Below are positions 8,989-18,788 of a stretch of 64,000 nucleotides of DNA, one piece after another. Numbering within the stretch: position 1 is the first letter of the stretch; each line of letters begins with the position of its first letter. A model generated the notes under the pieces. That model had not been told where the DNA came from and did no database searches. It saw only the letters and a program-made list of their open reading frames with translations. Source of the stretch: Pseudogulbenkiania ferrooxidans 2002 (GTDB lineage: Bacteria > Pseudomonadota > Gammaproteobacteria > Burkholderiales > Chromobacteriaceae); the NCBI RefSeq assembly GCF_000174355.1, contig NZ_ACIS01000006.1:1-64000 (forward strand), written 5' to 3'. The position numbers were made by a program, and so were the translations under genes.

Positions 8989-8998
8989 ACCCGTGTCG

Positions 8999-9820
8999 AT
9001 GAACGGCGTGAAGCAGTCAGAACCCGCAGCCGCCGCCGCGCCGCCGCTGCGCGACCGGCTGCGCCCGGAGCAGTGGCCGGTGTTGCTGTGCCTGCTCGGG
9101 GTGGCCGGGCTGGCCTGGCTGGCGCTGTGGCGACTGAGCCAGAACATGCCGGCGATGGGCATGGCGGGGATGGCCGGCATGGTGATGACCGGGCCGATGG
9201 CGATGCCGTGGCAGCCGGCCGACTTCCTGCTGACCTGGGCCATGTGGGCGACGATGATGGTCGGCATGATGCTGCCCAGCGCCTTGCCGATGATCCTGTT
9301 CTACCAGCTGGTGGCGGGCCAGCGCCAGTCGCGCCGTGCCGCCGCCGGGCAGGTGGCGCTGTTCTCCTCCGCCTACCTGCTGGTATGGAGCGGCTTCAGC
9401 ATCGCCGCCACGGCGCTGCAATGGGCGCTGGACCAGGCCGCCCTGCTGACACCCGAACTCGCCAGTGCCAATGTCTGGCTGGGCGGCGGCATCCTGATGC
9501 TGGCAGGTATCTACCAGTGGCTGCCGCTCAAGCAGGCCTGCCTCGGCCACTGCCGCTCTCCGCTGGGCTTCGTCATGGGGCACTGGCGTCCCGGTGCCGC
9601 CGGGGCTTTGCGCATGGGGTTGCTGCATGGCCTGTACTGCCTGGGCTGCTGCTGGGCGGTGATGGGGCTGCTGTTCGTGGTCGGGGTGATGAACCTGCTG
9701 TGGGTGGCGCTGCTCAGCGTCTTCGTGCTGTTGGAAAAACTGCTGCCGCTCGGCCGTTGGGGAGGGCGCCTGAGCGGTGCCCTGCTGATGGCTTGGGGGG
9801 CGGTGCTCTGGCTGCACTGA
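8999..9820 (+). CDS. DUF2182 integral membrane protein, Met-rich (possible metal binding)
   Basis: 273 residues from the ATG at 8999; an earlier in-frame ATG at 8975 would overlap the DUF1326 gene. It contains several hydrophobic segments (about residues 28-48, 70-95, 115-140, 155-175, 195-245). After the first segment is a methionine-rich loop, NMPAMGMAGMAGMVM, followed by more Met residues. A later Cys pair (QACLGHC) and a CLGCC stretch are also present. DUF2182 proteins are described as predicted metal-binding membrane proteins. The gene sits between DUF1326 and a P-type ATPase gene on the same strand. Confidence 0.8.
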   Translation: MNGVKQSEPAAAAAPPLRDRLRPEQWPVLLCLLGVAGLAWLALWRLSQNMPAMGMAGMAGMVMTGPMAMPWQPADFLLTWAMWATMMVGMMLPSALPMILFYQLVAGQRQSRRAAAGQVALFSSAYLLVWSGFSIAATALQWALDQAALLTPELASANVWLGGGILMLAGIYQWLPLKQACLGHCRSPLGFVMGHWRPGAAGALRMGLLHGLYCLGCCWAVMGLLFVVGVMNLLWVALLSVFVLLEKLLPLGRWGGRLSGALLMAWGAVLWLH

Positions 9821-9830
9821 GTCCGCCACG

Positions 9831-12377
9831 ATGTCCCCGGAGAACCCCCTCGCTGCCGCCAATCACGGACCGGATGGCCTGAGCGACGCCGAGGCCGCCG
9901 CGACGCTGGCCCGGGTCGGTCCCAACACCCTGTTTGTCGAACCGCGCCGTACCTTGTGGCGGCTGACGTGCGAAATCCTGCGCGAACCGATGTTCCTGCT
10001 GCTCTTGGTGGCGGGGTCGATCTACCTGCTGCTGGGCGATGTTCGCGAGGCGCTGCTGTTGCTGGGGTTCGTGCTGGTCATCGTGCTGATGACGGTGCTG
10101 CAGGAGCGCCGCACCGAGCGCGTGCTGGAAACCCTGCGCGACCTGGCGAGCCCGCGCGCCGTGGTGCGCCGTGGCGGGGTGCAGAAAACCGTCGCCGCCT
10201 CCGAACTGGTGCCGGGCGATATCGTGTTGATCGGCGAAGGGGACCGGGTGCCGGCCGACGGCGAACTGCTGGTGGCCAACGAGCTGTCGCTCGACGAGTC
10301 GCTGCTGAGCGGCGAATCGGTGCCGGTGCGCAAGCTGGCGGGTCTCGCCGGCACGAGCCGGGCCGGTGGCCCGGGGGGTGACGACACCCCGTTTGCCTAC
10401 GCCGGTTCGCAGGTGGTGCAGGGGCAGGGGGTGATGCGGGTGTGCGCCACCGGCCTCGAGACCGAGCTGGGCAAGATCGGCAAGATGCTGGGCACGATCG
10501 AGCAGCCCATCTCCCCGCTGCAGCAGGAAACGCGCCGCTTTGTCCGGGTGCTGGCCATCTACGGGCTGGTATTGAGCCTGGTCGTGCTGGTGTTGTACGG
10601 GATCACCCGCGGCGAGTGGCTGGCGGGTCTGCTGGCCGGCATCACGCTGGCGATGGGCCTCTTGCCGCAGGAATTCCCGGTGATCCTGACCGTGTTCATG
10701 GCGCTGGGCGCACGCCGTCTGGCCCATGACCGTGTGCTGACACGGCGCCTCAACGCCATCGAGACGCTGGGGCAGACCAGCGTGCTGTGCGTCGACAAGA
10801 CCGGCACCCTGACCCATAACCGCATGGCGGTGCGCCAGCTCTACGTCGACGGCCGCACGCTGGTGGTCGACGACGCCCTCTCCACGCTCGACGAGCCTTA
10901 CCACGAACTGCTCGAATACCTGATCCTGGCCAGTGAGATCGATCCGATCGACCCGATGGAGCGGGCCTTCCACCGCTTCGGCCACAGCTACCTGGCCGGC
11001 ACCGAGCACCTGCGCCCGGACTGGGCGCTGACCCAGGAGTACGAGCTGACGCCGCAGTTGCAGGCGATGAGCCACGGCTGGATCGCGCCGGACCGCGACT
11101 ACTACCCGGTCGCCAGCAAGGGCGCGCCGGAGGCCGTGTTCGACCTGTGCCACCTGCCCGAGGCGCAGTGCGTGCAACTGCTGCGCGAGGTCGAAACGTT
11201 GGCCGAACAAGGCCTGCGCGTGCTGGCGGTGGCCAAGGCCCGCCATGACGGCGTGGAATGGCCCGAGAGGCAGCACGATTTCGATTTCGAATTCCTCGGC
11301 CTGGTCGGCCTGGCCGACCCGGTCCGCACCGAGGTGCCCGAGGCCATCGCCCAGTGCCGCGAGGCCGGGGTGCGGCTGGTGATGATCACCGGGGACTATC
11401 CCGTCACGGCACAGGCGGTGGCACGCCAGGCCGGCATCGACGATGCCCTGGTGGTCAGCGGCGACATGATGGAGCAACTGGACGACGCGGCGCTGCGCGG
11501 CGTGGTGCAGCAGGCCGAGGTCTTTGCCCGCGTGCGGCCGCACCAGAAACTGCGCCTGGTCGAGGCGCTCAAGGCCAACGGCGAGGTGGTGGCGATGACC
11601 GGCGACGGCGTCAACGATGCCCCGGCGCTGCGCGCGGCGCATATCGGCATCGCCATGGGGCGGCGCGGTACCCAAGTGGCGCGTGAGGCGGCGGCGCTGA
11701 TCCTGCTCGACGACAACTTCACCGCCATCGTCGCCGCGATGCGCCAGGGGCGGCGTATCTACGACAATCTGGTGAAGGCGGTCACCTACGTGATTGCCGT
11801 TCACGTTCCCCTGATCGGCCTGACCGTGGTGCCGTTGTTGCTGGGCTGGCCGCTGCTGCTGGCACCGGCGCACGTGGTGTTTCTGGAGCTGGTGATCGAC
11901 CCGGTCGGCTCCATCGTGTTCGAGAACGAAGCCGCCCATCCCCGCGTGATGCGCCGTCCGCCACGGGTGGTGGGCGAGCCGCTGTTCTCGCCGCGCAGAC
12001 TGGCGCGCAGTCTGTGGCAAGGGGGCGTGCTGTTTGTCGGCGTGCTGGCGCTGTATGCCGCGGCGATGCGCTTGGGCAGCGCAACGGACGCGGCGCGCAG
12101 CATGGCGTTCCAGACGCTGGTGATGGGCAACCTGGGCCTGGTCTTCCGCAATCGCCACCCCGGCGCGCTGCGCCAGGAGCAGAACCGCGCCTTGTGGTGG
12201 GTGGTCGGCCTTACCCTCGCCATGCTGCTGCTGGTGACCCAGCTGGCCCCGCTGGCCGCCTTGTTCCATTTCGGAGCGGTGACGCCATGGCAGTACCTTT
12301 ACTGCCTATTCGCAGCCGGTGTCATTTATCTGCTGGCCGGGGTGGTTAGGCAAGCCAAAGACCCGCTGGGGTCCTAG
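9831..12377 (+). CDS. Cation-transporting P-type ATPase (P2-like)
   Basis: 848 residues. The N-terminal cation-ATPase domain starts GLSDAEAAATLARVGPNTL. The actuator loop includes DESLLSGESVPV. The M4 ion-site segment reads LLPQEFPVILTVFMALGARRLA (first residues PQEFP rather than the PEGLP of Ca-ATPases). The phosphorylation motif is CVDKTGTLTHN (Asp322), and the hinge is MTGDGVNDAPALRAAHIG. No CPx motif or Cys-based N-terminal metal domain is present, so it does not look like a classical Cu/Zn P1B pump. Ca, Mg or Mn are possible ions. The gene starts 10 nt after the DUF2182 stop, so the three genes probably share a transcript. About 250 bases without a gene follow it. Confidence 0.92.
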   Translation: MSPENPLAAANHGPDGLSDAEAAATLARVGPNTLFVEPRRTLWRLTCEILREPMFLLLLVAGSIYLLLGDVREALLLLGFVLVIVLMTVLQERRTERVLETLRDLASPRAVVRRGGVQKTVAASELVPGDIVLIGEGDRVPADGELLVANELSLDESLLSGESVPVRKLAGLAGTSRAGGPGGDDTPFAYAGSQVVQGQGVMRVCATGLETELGKIGKMLGTIEQPISPLQQETRRFVRVLAIYGLVLSLVVLVLYGITRGEWLAGLLAGITLAMGLLPQEFPVILTVFMALGARRLAHDRVLTRRLNAIETLGQTSVLCVDKTGTLTHNRMAVRQLYVDGRTLVVDDALSTLDEPYHELLEYLILASEIDPIDPMERAFHRFGHSYLAGTEHLRPDWALTQEYELTPQLQAMSHGWIAPDRDYYPVASKGAPEAVFDLCHLPEAQCVQLLREVETLAEQGLRVLAVAKARHDGVEWPERQHDFDFEFLGLVGLADPVRTEVPEAIAQCREAGVRLVMITGDYPVTAQAVARQAGIDDALVVSGDMMEQLDDAALRGVVQQAEVFARVRPHQKLRLVEALKANGEVVAMTGDGVNDAPALRAAHIGIAMGRRGTQVAREAAALILLDDNFTAIVAAMRQGRRIYDNLVKAVTYVIAVHVPLIGLTVVPLLLGWPLLLAPAHVVFLELVIDPVGSIVFENEAAHPRVMRRPPRVVGEPLFSPRRLARSLWQGGVLFVGVLALYAAAMRLGSATDAARSMAFQTLVMGNLGLVFRNRHPGALRQEQNRALWWVVGLTLAMLLLVTQLAPLAALFHFGAVTPWQYLYCLFAAGVIYLLAGVVRQAKDPLGS

Positions 12378-12628
12378 CCTGTCTTAGGCGTTGCCTGGCC
12401 TCGTCCCTACCCGAGAAAGCCACACGACTCGATGCTCCGAGAGGGGGGCGGAGTTCTGATTAAGGATTCTGGCCGGATATGGTAAAAAAAGTTTTTTATA
12501 GATGGCTTTATTTAAACAAGAACCGTAAAGTGTTTTGCGCCACTAATTGGTTTGATTTGCCTCAATTTTAGATAGATGTACTTTCCATAATATTTATATG
12601 GATAACATATTATGGATGGCGGTACATC

Positions 12629-14608
12629 ATGTTTTCGACCATTGGAAAGCGGCTGGTACTACTTATGCTAGTGCCCTTGCTGGTGTTGTCTTGTTTTTCT
12701 CTTTTGCTGATCTGGCAAAACTATACCCAGTACCAAAAAGCCAGGACGACACGGCAGCTGATGGAAGTGGCCATCTCGACGGGTAATCTGATCCACACAT
12801 TACAAATAGAGCGCGGCGCATCGGCTGGTTTTTTGCAGTCACATGGAGCCAAGTTTGCCGACAAGTTACCGACCATCCGGCAAGCCTCCGATCGCAACTT
12901 GCAGGCTTATCGAGACGCCATTTCGCAAGACCGGGCGTTGCTTGACCCGTCGATGATCCAGGATGTGCAAGGGCCGTTACAGCAACTGGCGGACTGGCGT
13001 TACAAAATTACCCAGAAAAATATACTGCCGGGCGAAAGCTCGACGTATTTCACCCATACTATTGCGCAGCTGCTCAAAAATATTACCGCCTTGGGACTGC
13101 AAAACGATCAGGCCGATATCGTGCGTCGTTTACAGGCCTATCAAACGCTGATTTTGGCCAAGGAAAATGCCGGTCTGGAACGGGCATTGTCAGTGCCGGT
13201 ATTTATCGGCGATCACGTGGCGTGGCCGCAGTACCGTCTGATCCTGTCCAAGATTGATAGCCAGAATATTCTGTTGGAGGTGTTCACTGCGCTGGCCAAA
13301 CCGGACGAGGTGGCGGGCGTCGCCAAAGTCATGCAAAGCCCGCAAGCACGCCAGGTGCAGCAATTCCGCGATGTGATGGCGCTGCATTTCGCCGAGGGCG
13401 GCTTCGGGGTCAATGCGGAGCAGTGGTTCGTTGCCATCACCGCCAAAATCGATGCCCTGTTTACCGTCGAGCAGCAGTTGACGGCCAATATCCAGGCCCA
13501 GACGCAGGCCCAGGAGGAACTGGCGTGGCGTCAGCTGTGGTTCGTGGTCGTGGCAGGGGGAATGACCATGCTGTTGACTGCCCTGGTCGGGATGTGGGTC
13601 GGGCGCAGTATCGGCCGCCCTCTGTTGAATGTCGCCGATGCGGTCGAGCAAACTGTCGCCAACCGCGACCTGTCCCGCACGGTTTCGGCCAAGGGTGTGC
13701 TCGAAGCCCGGCAGATCGCGACCGCCTTCAACCATATGCTGCAGTCTTTCTCGCGCCTGATCCAGGATACGCAGAGTTGCGGCCAGAACATGGGGGCGGT
13801 CGCCTCGCAACTGGCAGGGAGCAGCGTGCAGGTGAAGCAATGCGCGCAGCTACAGTTTGAAGCGACCTCTTCGGTGGCTGCCGCGGTGGAGCAGACGTCG
13901 GCCAGCATGAGCGGAGTGGCCGGCAGCGCTCGTTCGGTGATGGAACTGGTGTATCAGACCCGGACCGAAACGGGCCAGGCCCTGCACGTGATGCATGAAA
14001 CCGTACAGCAGGTCCGGCAGATTGCGGCCCAGATTCACGAGTCGAGCGGTAACATCAGCTTGCTCGACGACAGTTCCAAACAAATCGGCGGCATCATCAA
14101 TGTCATCAAGGAGATTGCGGAGCAGACCAATCTGCTGGCGCTCAATGCGGCCATCGAGGCGGCACGGGCCGGCGATATGGGGCGTGGTTTCGCCGTGGTG
14201 GCGGATGAGGTCAGGAGCCTGGCGGTACGCACCGCTACGGCGACCGGCGAGATTGCCGTGCTGATACAGGCGGTGCAGCAGCGCATCGATACCACCGTCA
14301 GCGGTATGCAGCGAGCCGACCAACTCTCCCAGATCAGCTTGCAGTCGGTCAGCGCCAGCGAACAGGGCTTGGGGCATATCGACGAGGGGTCGCAACGGAT
14401 CTCGCAACACATGCTGAATATTGTCGGGGCGATCGACGAGCAGGATCAGGCCTTGCGCGGCATTGCGCAAAACATCGAGCAAATCGCCAGAATGACCGAG
14501 GAAAACAGCGTTGTGGCAAACAGCAATAGCAGCCACGCCGAGAGTCTTGACCAGCTATCGGGGCGCCTGGCCCAGGCGGTCAGCCAGTACCGTATCGCCA
14601 TGGTGTGA
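12629..14608 (+). CDS. Methyl-accepting chemotaxis protein with nitrate/nitrite-sensing (NIT) domain
   Basis: 659 residues. An N-terminal membrane segment (about 10-32) is followed by a large periplasmic domain containing the NIT signature [18 protein letters not shown] second membrane segment ([20 protein letters not shown], about 307-327) leads into a HAMP region ([16 protein letters not shown]) and a cytoplasmic signalling domain. The conserved hairpin tip is [18 protein letters not shown] near residue 500, followed by [14 protein letters not shown]. The NIT domain is known in nitrate/nitrite sensors, so nitrate or nitrite is a likely ligand class. No strong ribosome binding site precedes the ATG. 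The upstream 250 bases are AT-rich with A/T runs near 12482-12510 and probably hold the promoter. Confidence 0.93.
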   Translation: MFSTIGKRLVLLMLVPLLVLSCFSLLLIWQNYTQYQKARTTRQLMEVAISTGNLIHTLQIERGASAGFLQSHGAKFADKLPTIRQASDRNLQAYRDAISQDRALLDPSMIQDVQGPLQQLADWRYKITQKNILPGESSTYFTHTIAQLLKNITALGLQNDQADIVRRLQAYQTLILAKENAGLERALSVPVFIGDHVAWPQYRLILSKIDSQNILLEVFTALAKPDEVAGVAKVMQSPQARQVQQFRDVMALHFAEGGFGVNAEQWFVAITAKIDALFTVEQQLTANIQAQTQAQEELAWRQLWFVVVAGGMTMLLTALVGMWVGRSIGRPLLNVADAVEQTVANRDLSRTVSAKGVLEARQIATAFNHMLQSFSRLIQDTQSCGQNMGAVASQLAGSSVQVKQCAQLQFEATSSVAAAVEQTSASMSGVAGSARSVMELVYQTRTETGQALHVMHETVQQVRQIAAQIHESSGNISLLDDSSKQIGGIINVIKEIAEQTNLLALNAAIEAARAGDMGRGFAVVADEVRSLAVRTATATGEIAVLIQAVQQRIDTTVSGMQRADQLSQISLQSVSASEQGLGHIDEGSQRISQHMLNIVGAIDEQDQALRGIAQNIEQIARMTEENSVVANSNSSHAESLDQLSGRLAQAVSQYRIAMV

Positions 14609-14914
14609 GCGCTCGATTCCCTGCCGTTTTCCCGGTGTTCGGCTAGGGGGGATGCGGTCTCCTCCCGCTGGTCGTCCCCCGCTGACGGCTTGGCGAGGCG
14701 GCGCTGGTGGTCATTTACCGCTTGGGTCGGGAAGCAATAAAAAGGGGCATCAATCTGGAATTGATGCCCCTATGTGATGGTGCAGATGATCAGAATTTCG
14801 GGTGGTCAAAGCTCACTGGGTGCTGCCGGAACAGAATGCCATCGTTGTTAAAACGGTCATGGCATTTTATGAGCAGCGCCCCCCGTTTCTGCACCGCACG
14901 TACGCGCCGAGTAC
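14609..14914. other. Intergenic region between the chemoreceptor and fabI
   Basis: About 306 bases between convergent genes. The only structure I can support is the terminator hairpin at 14739-14770. No coding signal was recognised in the rest. Confidence 0.6.
14739..14770 (-). terminator. Intrinsic terminator downstream of fabI
   Basis: The inverted repeat GGGGCATCAAT ... ATTGATGCCCC has an 11-bp stem. On the minus strand it is followed by TTTTTATTGC, so it terminates transcripts coming from fabI, about 145 nt after the fabI stop. Confidence 0.88.
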
Positions 14915-15703
14915 TTACTCTTCCGGCACGTTCATCGAGTTGATGTTGAAACCGCCGTCGACGTAGGTGATCTCGCCGGTGATGCCGGAGGCCAGGTCGG
15001 ACAACAGGAAGGCGGCGGTGTTGCCGACTTCTTCGGTGGTCACGTTGCGGCGCAGGCAGGACTGGTTGGCGGCGATCGACAGCAGCTTGGAGAAGCCCGA
15101 GATGCCGGAGGCGGCCAGGGTCTTGATCGGGCCGGCGGAGATGCCGTTGGCGCGGATGCCGTCCTTGCCGACGCTGGCGGCCAGGAATCGCACCGAGGCT
15201 TCCAGGCTGGCTTTGGCCAGGCCCATCACGTTGTAGTGCGGGATGGCGCGCACGGCGCCGAGATAGGACAGGGTCAGCAGGGCGCCATTGCGGCCCTTCA
15301 TCATCGGGCGGGCGGCCTTGGCCAGCGCCGGGAAGCTGTAGGCGGACACGTCGTGGGCGGTGTGGAACGCTTCGCGGCTCAGGGCGTCGAGGAAGTCGCC
15401 TTCCAGCGATTCACGCGGGGCGAAGGCGATGGCGTGCACCAGGCCGTCCAGGCCGTCCCAATCCTTGCCCAGATCCACGAACAGTTGCTCGATGTCGGCA
15501 TCGTTCTGTACGTCGCAGCGGTACACCAGTTTGCTGCCGAAGTCGGCGGCCATTTCCCGCACACGGTCTTCCAACTTGTCCACCACGTAGGTGAACGCCA
15601 GTTCCGCGCCTTGACGATGACAGGCCTGGGCAATGCCGTAGGCGATGGAACGGTTGGAGATCATGCCGGTAATAAGAATTTTTTTGCCTTGCAGGAAGCC
15701 CAT
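14915..15703 (-). CDS. fabI: Enoyl-[acyl-carrier-protein] reductase (NADH) FabI
   Basis: 262 residues. It catalyses the last step of the fatty-acid elongation cycle, reducing enoyl-ACP. It is an SDR fold with the FabI nucleotide-binding start [20 protein letters not shown]. The catalytic Tyr-x6-Lys lies in [12 protein letters not shown], and the C-terminus has [19 protein letters not shown] and YVDGGFNI. The ATG at 15703 begins the usual MGFLQGKKI. An upstream in-frame ATG at 15745 adds 14 residues not seen in the family. It is divergent from yejA. Confidence 0.97.
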   Translation of the reverse strand: MGFLQGKKILITGMISNRSIAYGIAQACHRQGAELAFTYVVDKLEDRVREMAADFGSKLVYRCDVQNDADIEQLFVDLGKDWDGLDGLVHAIAFAPRESLEGDFLDALSREAFHTAHDVSAYSFPALAKAARPMMKGRNGALLTLSYLGAVRAIPHYNVMGLAKASLEASVRFLAASVGKDGIRANGISAGPIKTLAASGISGFSKLLSIAANQSCLRRNVTTEEVGNTAAFLLSDLASGITGEITYVDGGFNINSMNVPEE

Positions 15704-15933
15704 CTTGAGTCCTTCACGGTGTAAACAGGGCCGCATTATAACCAAGGCTGTGCCCTGCCTGACAGTCGGACGAGGCTGCGAGGCCGATTTTTTTGGTTTT
15801 CAAGCGCGGTAGCCTAGGGTAAAACAGCGACAGCATGCCGTCATGGCGCCGGGAACTGCGCCGGGCGGCGACGGTTCAGAGCATTCTCGGGCCGGTCCGC
15901 CAGGGGGCGGCCGGATCAGAACAAGAAGGTGAC

Positions 15934-17733
15934 ATGCGTATTTTGCTGCTGATAGGGGTGGTGGGGGTGTTGCTGGCCCGGCTGGCCGTGGGGGCGCCGG
16001 CGCTGGCGCTAGGCTACGCACCGAAATACCCGCCGAACTTCACTCATTTCGATTACGTCAATCCGGCCGCGCCCAAGGGCGGGCGGCTGGTGCTGCCGGC
16101 GCTGGGCAGTTTCGACACGCTCAACCCGTTTACCCTGAAGGGCGACAAGGAGGCGGGGGTCGGGACGCTGGTGGTGGAGACGCTGATGACGCAGGGCGAG
16201 GAGGAGCCGTTCACCGTGTACGGGCTGCTCGCCGACGACATCCGGCTGGCCGACGATGGACTGTCGGTGAGCTTCCACCTCAATCCGCGCGCGCGCTTCT
16301 CCAACGGCGACAAGGTCACGGCCGAGGACGTCAAGTTCTCGTTCGACACGTTGACGCGTGACCCGACCGCCTCGCCGTCGTACCGTTTTTACTGGGCCGA
16401 CGTGGCGCGCGCCGTGGTGCTGGACGCCGCCAACGTGCGCTTCGACTTCAAGCGCCGCAACGCCGAGTTGCATCTGATCATCGCCCAGCTGCCGGTGTTC
16501 TCGCACAAGTGGCTGCCGCCCGGCACCAAGCTGGGCGACCGCGTGCTGCAAGCGCCGATCGGCTCCGGCCCTTACCTGCTGGAACAGTACGACCAGGGCA
16601 AGTTCTCCCGCTTCCGGCGCAACCCGGCGTACTGGGCGGCCAACGAGCCGGTGCGGCGCGGCATGTACAACTTCGACACCATTCTCTACCGCTACTACAA
16701 GGACGAGACGGCGCGGCTGGAGGCGTTCAAGGCCGGGGAGTTCGACCTGTCGGTGGAAAACGTCGCCAAGCAGTGGGCGCGCGGCTACCTCGGCAGCAAG
16801 TTCGAGGATGGCCGTATCGTCAAGAAGACGCTGCCGCACGGCAGTTCGGCCGGCATGCAGGGCTTCGTGTTCAACCTGCGCCGGCCGCTGTTCCGCGACA
16901 AGCGCGTGCGCGAGGCGCTGGCGCTGGCGTTCGACTTCGAATGGACCAACCGCCAGCTGTTCTATGGCCAGTACCAGCGCAGCGACAGCTACTTCACCAA
17001 CAGCGAGTTGGCGGCCAAGGGGTTGCCGGGGCCGGACGAGCTGGCGCTGCTGAATCCCTTGCGCCGCAAGCTCGACCCCGAGGTGTTCGGCCCGGCGGTG
17101 GAGCCGCCGCAGGTGACGGGGCGCTACGGCGTGCGCACCAACCTGCGTCAGGCCCGCCAGTTGCTCTACCAGGCCGGCTGGCGCTACCAAGGCGGGCGCC
17201 TGGTGGACAAGCAGGGGCAGCCGTTCGAGTTCGAATTCCTGTCCTACTCGCGCACCTACGAGCGCATCGTCGCCTCGTGGCAGAAGCATCTGGCCAAGCT
17301 CGGCATCACGCTGACGGTGCGCGTGGTTGACCCGGCCATCTACCAGCGCCGCCTGAACGATTTCGACTACGACACCACCGTGGTGGTGTACGGGGCCAGC
17401 CAGAGTCCCGGCAACGAGCAGCTGGGCTATCACGGCAGCGAGGCGGCGCGCACGCCCGGTTCGAGCAACTGGGCCGGCGTGGCCGACCCGGCGGTCGACG
17501 CGCTGTTGCAGAACTTCCTGCACTTCAAGACGCGCCGCGACCTGATCGCCGCCAGCCGCGCGCTCGACCGCGTGCTGCGCGTCGGCCGCTACGTGGTGCC
17601 GAACTGGCACATTCCCTACCACCGGGCGGCATGGTGGAACCGCTTCGGCCAACCTTCCCGCCTGCCGCGCTATTACGACGCCACCAGCTGGGCGATCGAA
17701 ACCTGGTGGGCCAAACCGCAGGAGGCACGCTGA
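15934..17733 (+). CDS. yejA: Peptide ABC transporter substrate-binding protein YejA
   Basis: 599 residues with a signal peptide (MRILLLIGVVGVLLARLAVG, cleavage after about residue 25). It is a family 5 solute-binding protein (SBP_bac_5): YAPKYPPNFTHFDYVNPAAPKGG at the start, GSFDTLNPFTLKG, then FSNGDKVTAEDVKFSF. It captures oligopeptides in the periplasm; YejABEF is known for microcin C and peptide import. The ATG at 15934 follows AAGAAGG. Its stop overlaps the yejB ATG (TGATG), showing translational coupling. An exact copy of the recurrent 13-mer lies inside the gene (17642-17654). Confidence 0.94.
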   Translation: MRILLLIGVVGVLLARLAVGAPALALGYAPKYPPNFTHFDYVNPAAPKGGRLVLPALGSFDTLNPFTLKGDKEAGVGTLVVETLMTQGEEEPFTVYGLLADDIRLADDGLSVSFHLNPRARFSNGDKVTAEDVKFSFDTLTRDPTASPSYRFYWADVARAVVLDAANVRFDFKRRNAELHLIIAQLPVFSHKWLPPGTKLGDRVLQAPIGSGPYLLEQYDQGKFSRFRRNPAYWAANEPVRRGMYNFDTILYRYYKDETARLEAFKAGEFDLSVENVAKQWARGYLGSKFEDGRIVKKTLPHGSSAGMQGFVFNLRRPLFRDKRVREALALAFDFEWTNRQLFYGQYQRSDSYFTNSELAAKGLPGPDELALLNPLRRKLDPEVFGPAVEPPQVTGRYGVRTNLRQARQLLYQAGWRYQGGRLVDKQGQPFEFEFLSYSRTYERIVASWQKHLAKLGITLTVRVVDPAIYQRRLNDFDYDTTVVVYGASQSPGNEQLGYHGSEAARTPGSSNWAGVADPAVDALLQNFLHFKTRRDLIAASRALDRVLRVGRYVVPNWHIPYHRAAWWNRFGQPSRLPRYYDATSWAIETWWAKPQEAR

Positions 17734-18788
17734 TGTGGCATTACATTCTCAAGCGCTTGCTGCTGATGATCCCGACCCTGGTGGGCATCCTCGCCATCAC
17801 CTTCGCCATCATCCAGTTCGTGCCCGGCGGGCCGGTGGAGCAGATGGTGCAGCAGTTGACCCATGCCGGCGTCGCCGGCGAGGCGGCGCAGGGCGGCGGC
17901 AACAGTCCGTTCAAGGGCCGTGCCGGGCTGAGCCCGGAGGAGCTGGCCGCGCTCAAGGCGCAGTACGGCTTCGACAAGCCGGCGTTGCAGCGCTTCGGCG
18001 ACATGCTGTTGAAGTTCTCCCGCTTTGACCTGGGCGAGAGCTTCTTCCACCACGAGTCGGTGTGGGCGTTGATCGTGTCCAAGCTGCCGGTGTCGATGAG
18101 CATCGGGCTGTGGAGCTTCTTCATCACCTACTTGGTGTGCATTCCGCTCGGCGTCAGCAAGGCGGTGCGCGACGGCTCGCCGTTCGACCTGTTCACCAGC
18201 ACGGTGATCCTGGTCGGCTACGCCATTCCCGGTTTCGTGCTGGGGGTGGCACTGTTGGTGCTGTTTGGTGGCGGCAGCTTCTGGCAACTGTTCCCGCTGC
18301 GCGGGCTGGTCAGCGAGAACTGGGCCGACCTGGGGCCGCTCGACAAGGTGCTCGACTACCTGTGGCACATCACGCTGCCGGTGACCGCCTCGGTGGTGGG
18401 CAACCTGGCGGTGATGACGATCCTGACCAAGAACGTGTTCCTCGAGGAAATCCGCCGCCAGTACGTCTACACCGCGCGCGCCAAGGGGCTGTCCGAGCGG
18501 CGCATCCTCTACAAGCACGTGTTCCGCAACGCGCTGATTCCGCTCATCACTGGTTTTCCGGCGGCGTTCATCGGCGCCTTTTTCAGCGGCAGCCTACTGA
18601 TCGAGACGCTGTTCTCGCTCGACGGGCTGGGGCTGTTGTCGTACGAGTCGGTGATCCGCCGCGACTACCCGGTGGTGATGGGCTCGCTCTACGTGTTCAC
18701 GCTGATGGGGCTGGTGGCCAAGCTGCTGTCGGACCTGTCCTACGTGCTGGTCGACCCGCGCGTCAGCTTCGAGGAGGGCGGGCAATGA
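17733..18788 (+). CDS. yejB: Microcin C / peptide ABC transporter permease YejB
   Basis: 351 residues. It is an inner-membrane permease of the DppB/OppB type. The N-terminus MWHYILKRLLLMIPTLVGI is the family's first helix, followed by a periplasmic loop with GLSPEELAALKAQYGFDKP. The EAA loop is near YVYTARAKGLSERRILYKHVFRNAL, which contacts the ATPase. GGAGG precedes the ATG. The start overlaps the end of yejA and the end overlaps the start of yejE by 4 nt (ATGA). Confidence 0.94.
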   Translation: MWHYILKRLLLMIPTLVGILAITFAIIQFVPGGPVEQMVQQLTHAGVAGEAAQGGGNSPFKGRAGLSPEELAALKAQYGFDKPALQRFGDMLLKFSRFDLGESFFHHESVWALIVSKLPVSMSIGLWSFFITYLVCIPLGVSKAVRDGSPFDLFTSTVILVGYAIPGFVLGVALLVLFGGGSFWQLFPLRGLVSENWADLGPLDKVLDYLWHITLPVTASVVGNLAVMTILTKNVFLEEIRRQYVYTARAKGLSERRILYKHVFRNALIPLITGFPAAFIGAFFSGSLLIETLFSLDGLGLLSYESVIRRDYPVVMGSLYVFTLMGLVAKLLSDLSYVLVDPRVSFEEGGQ

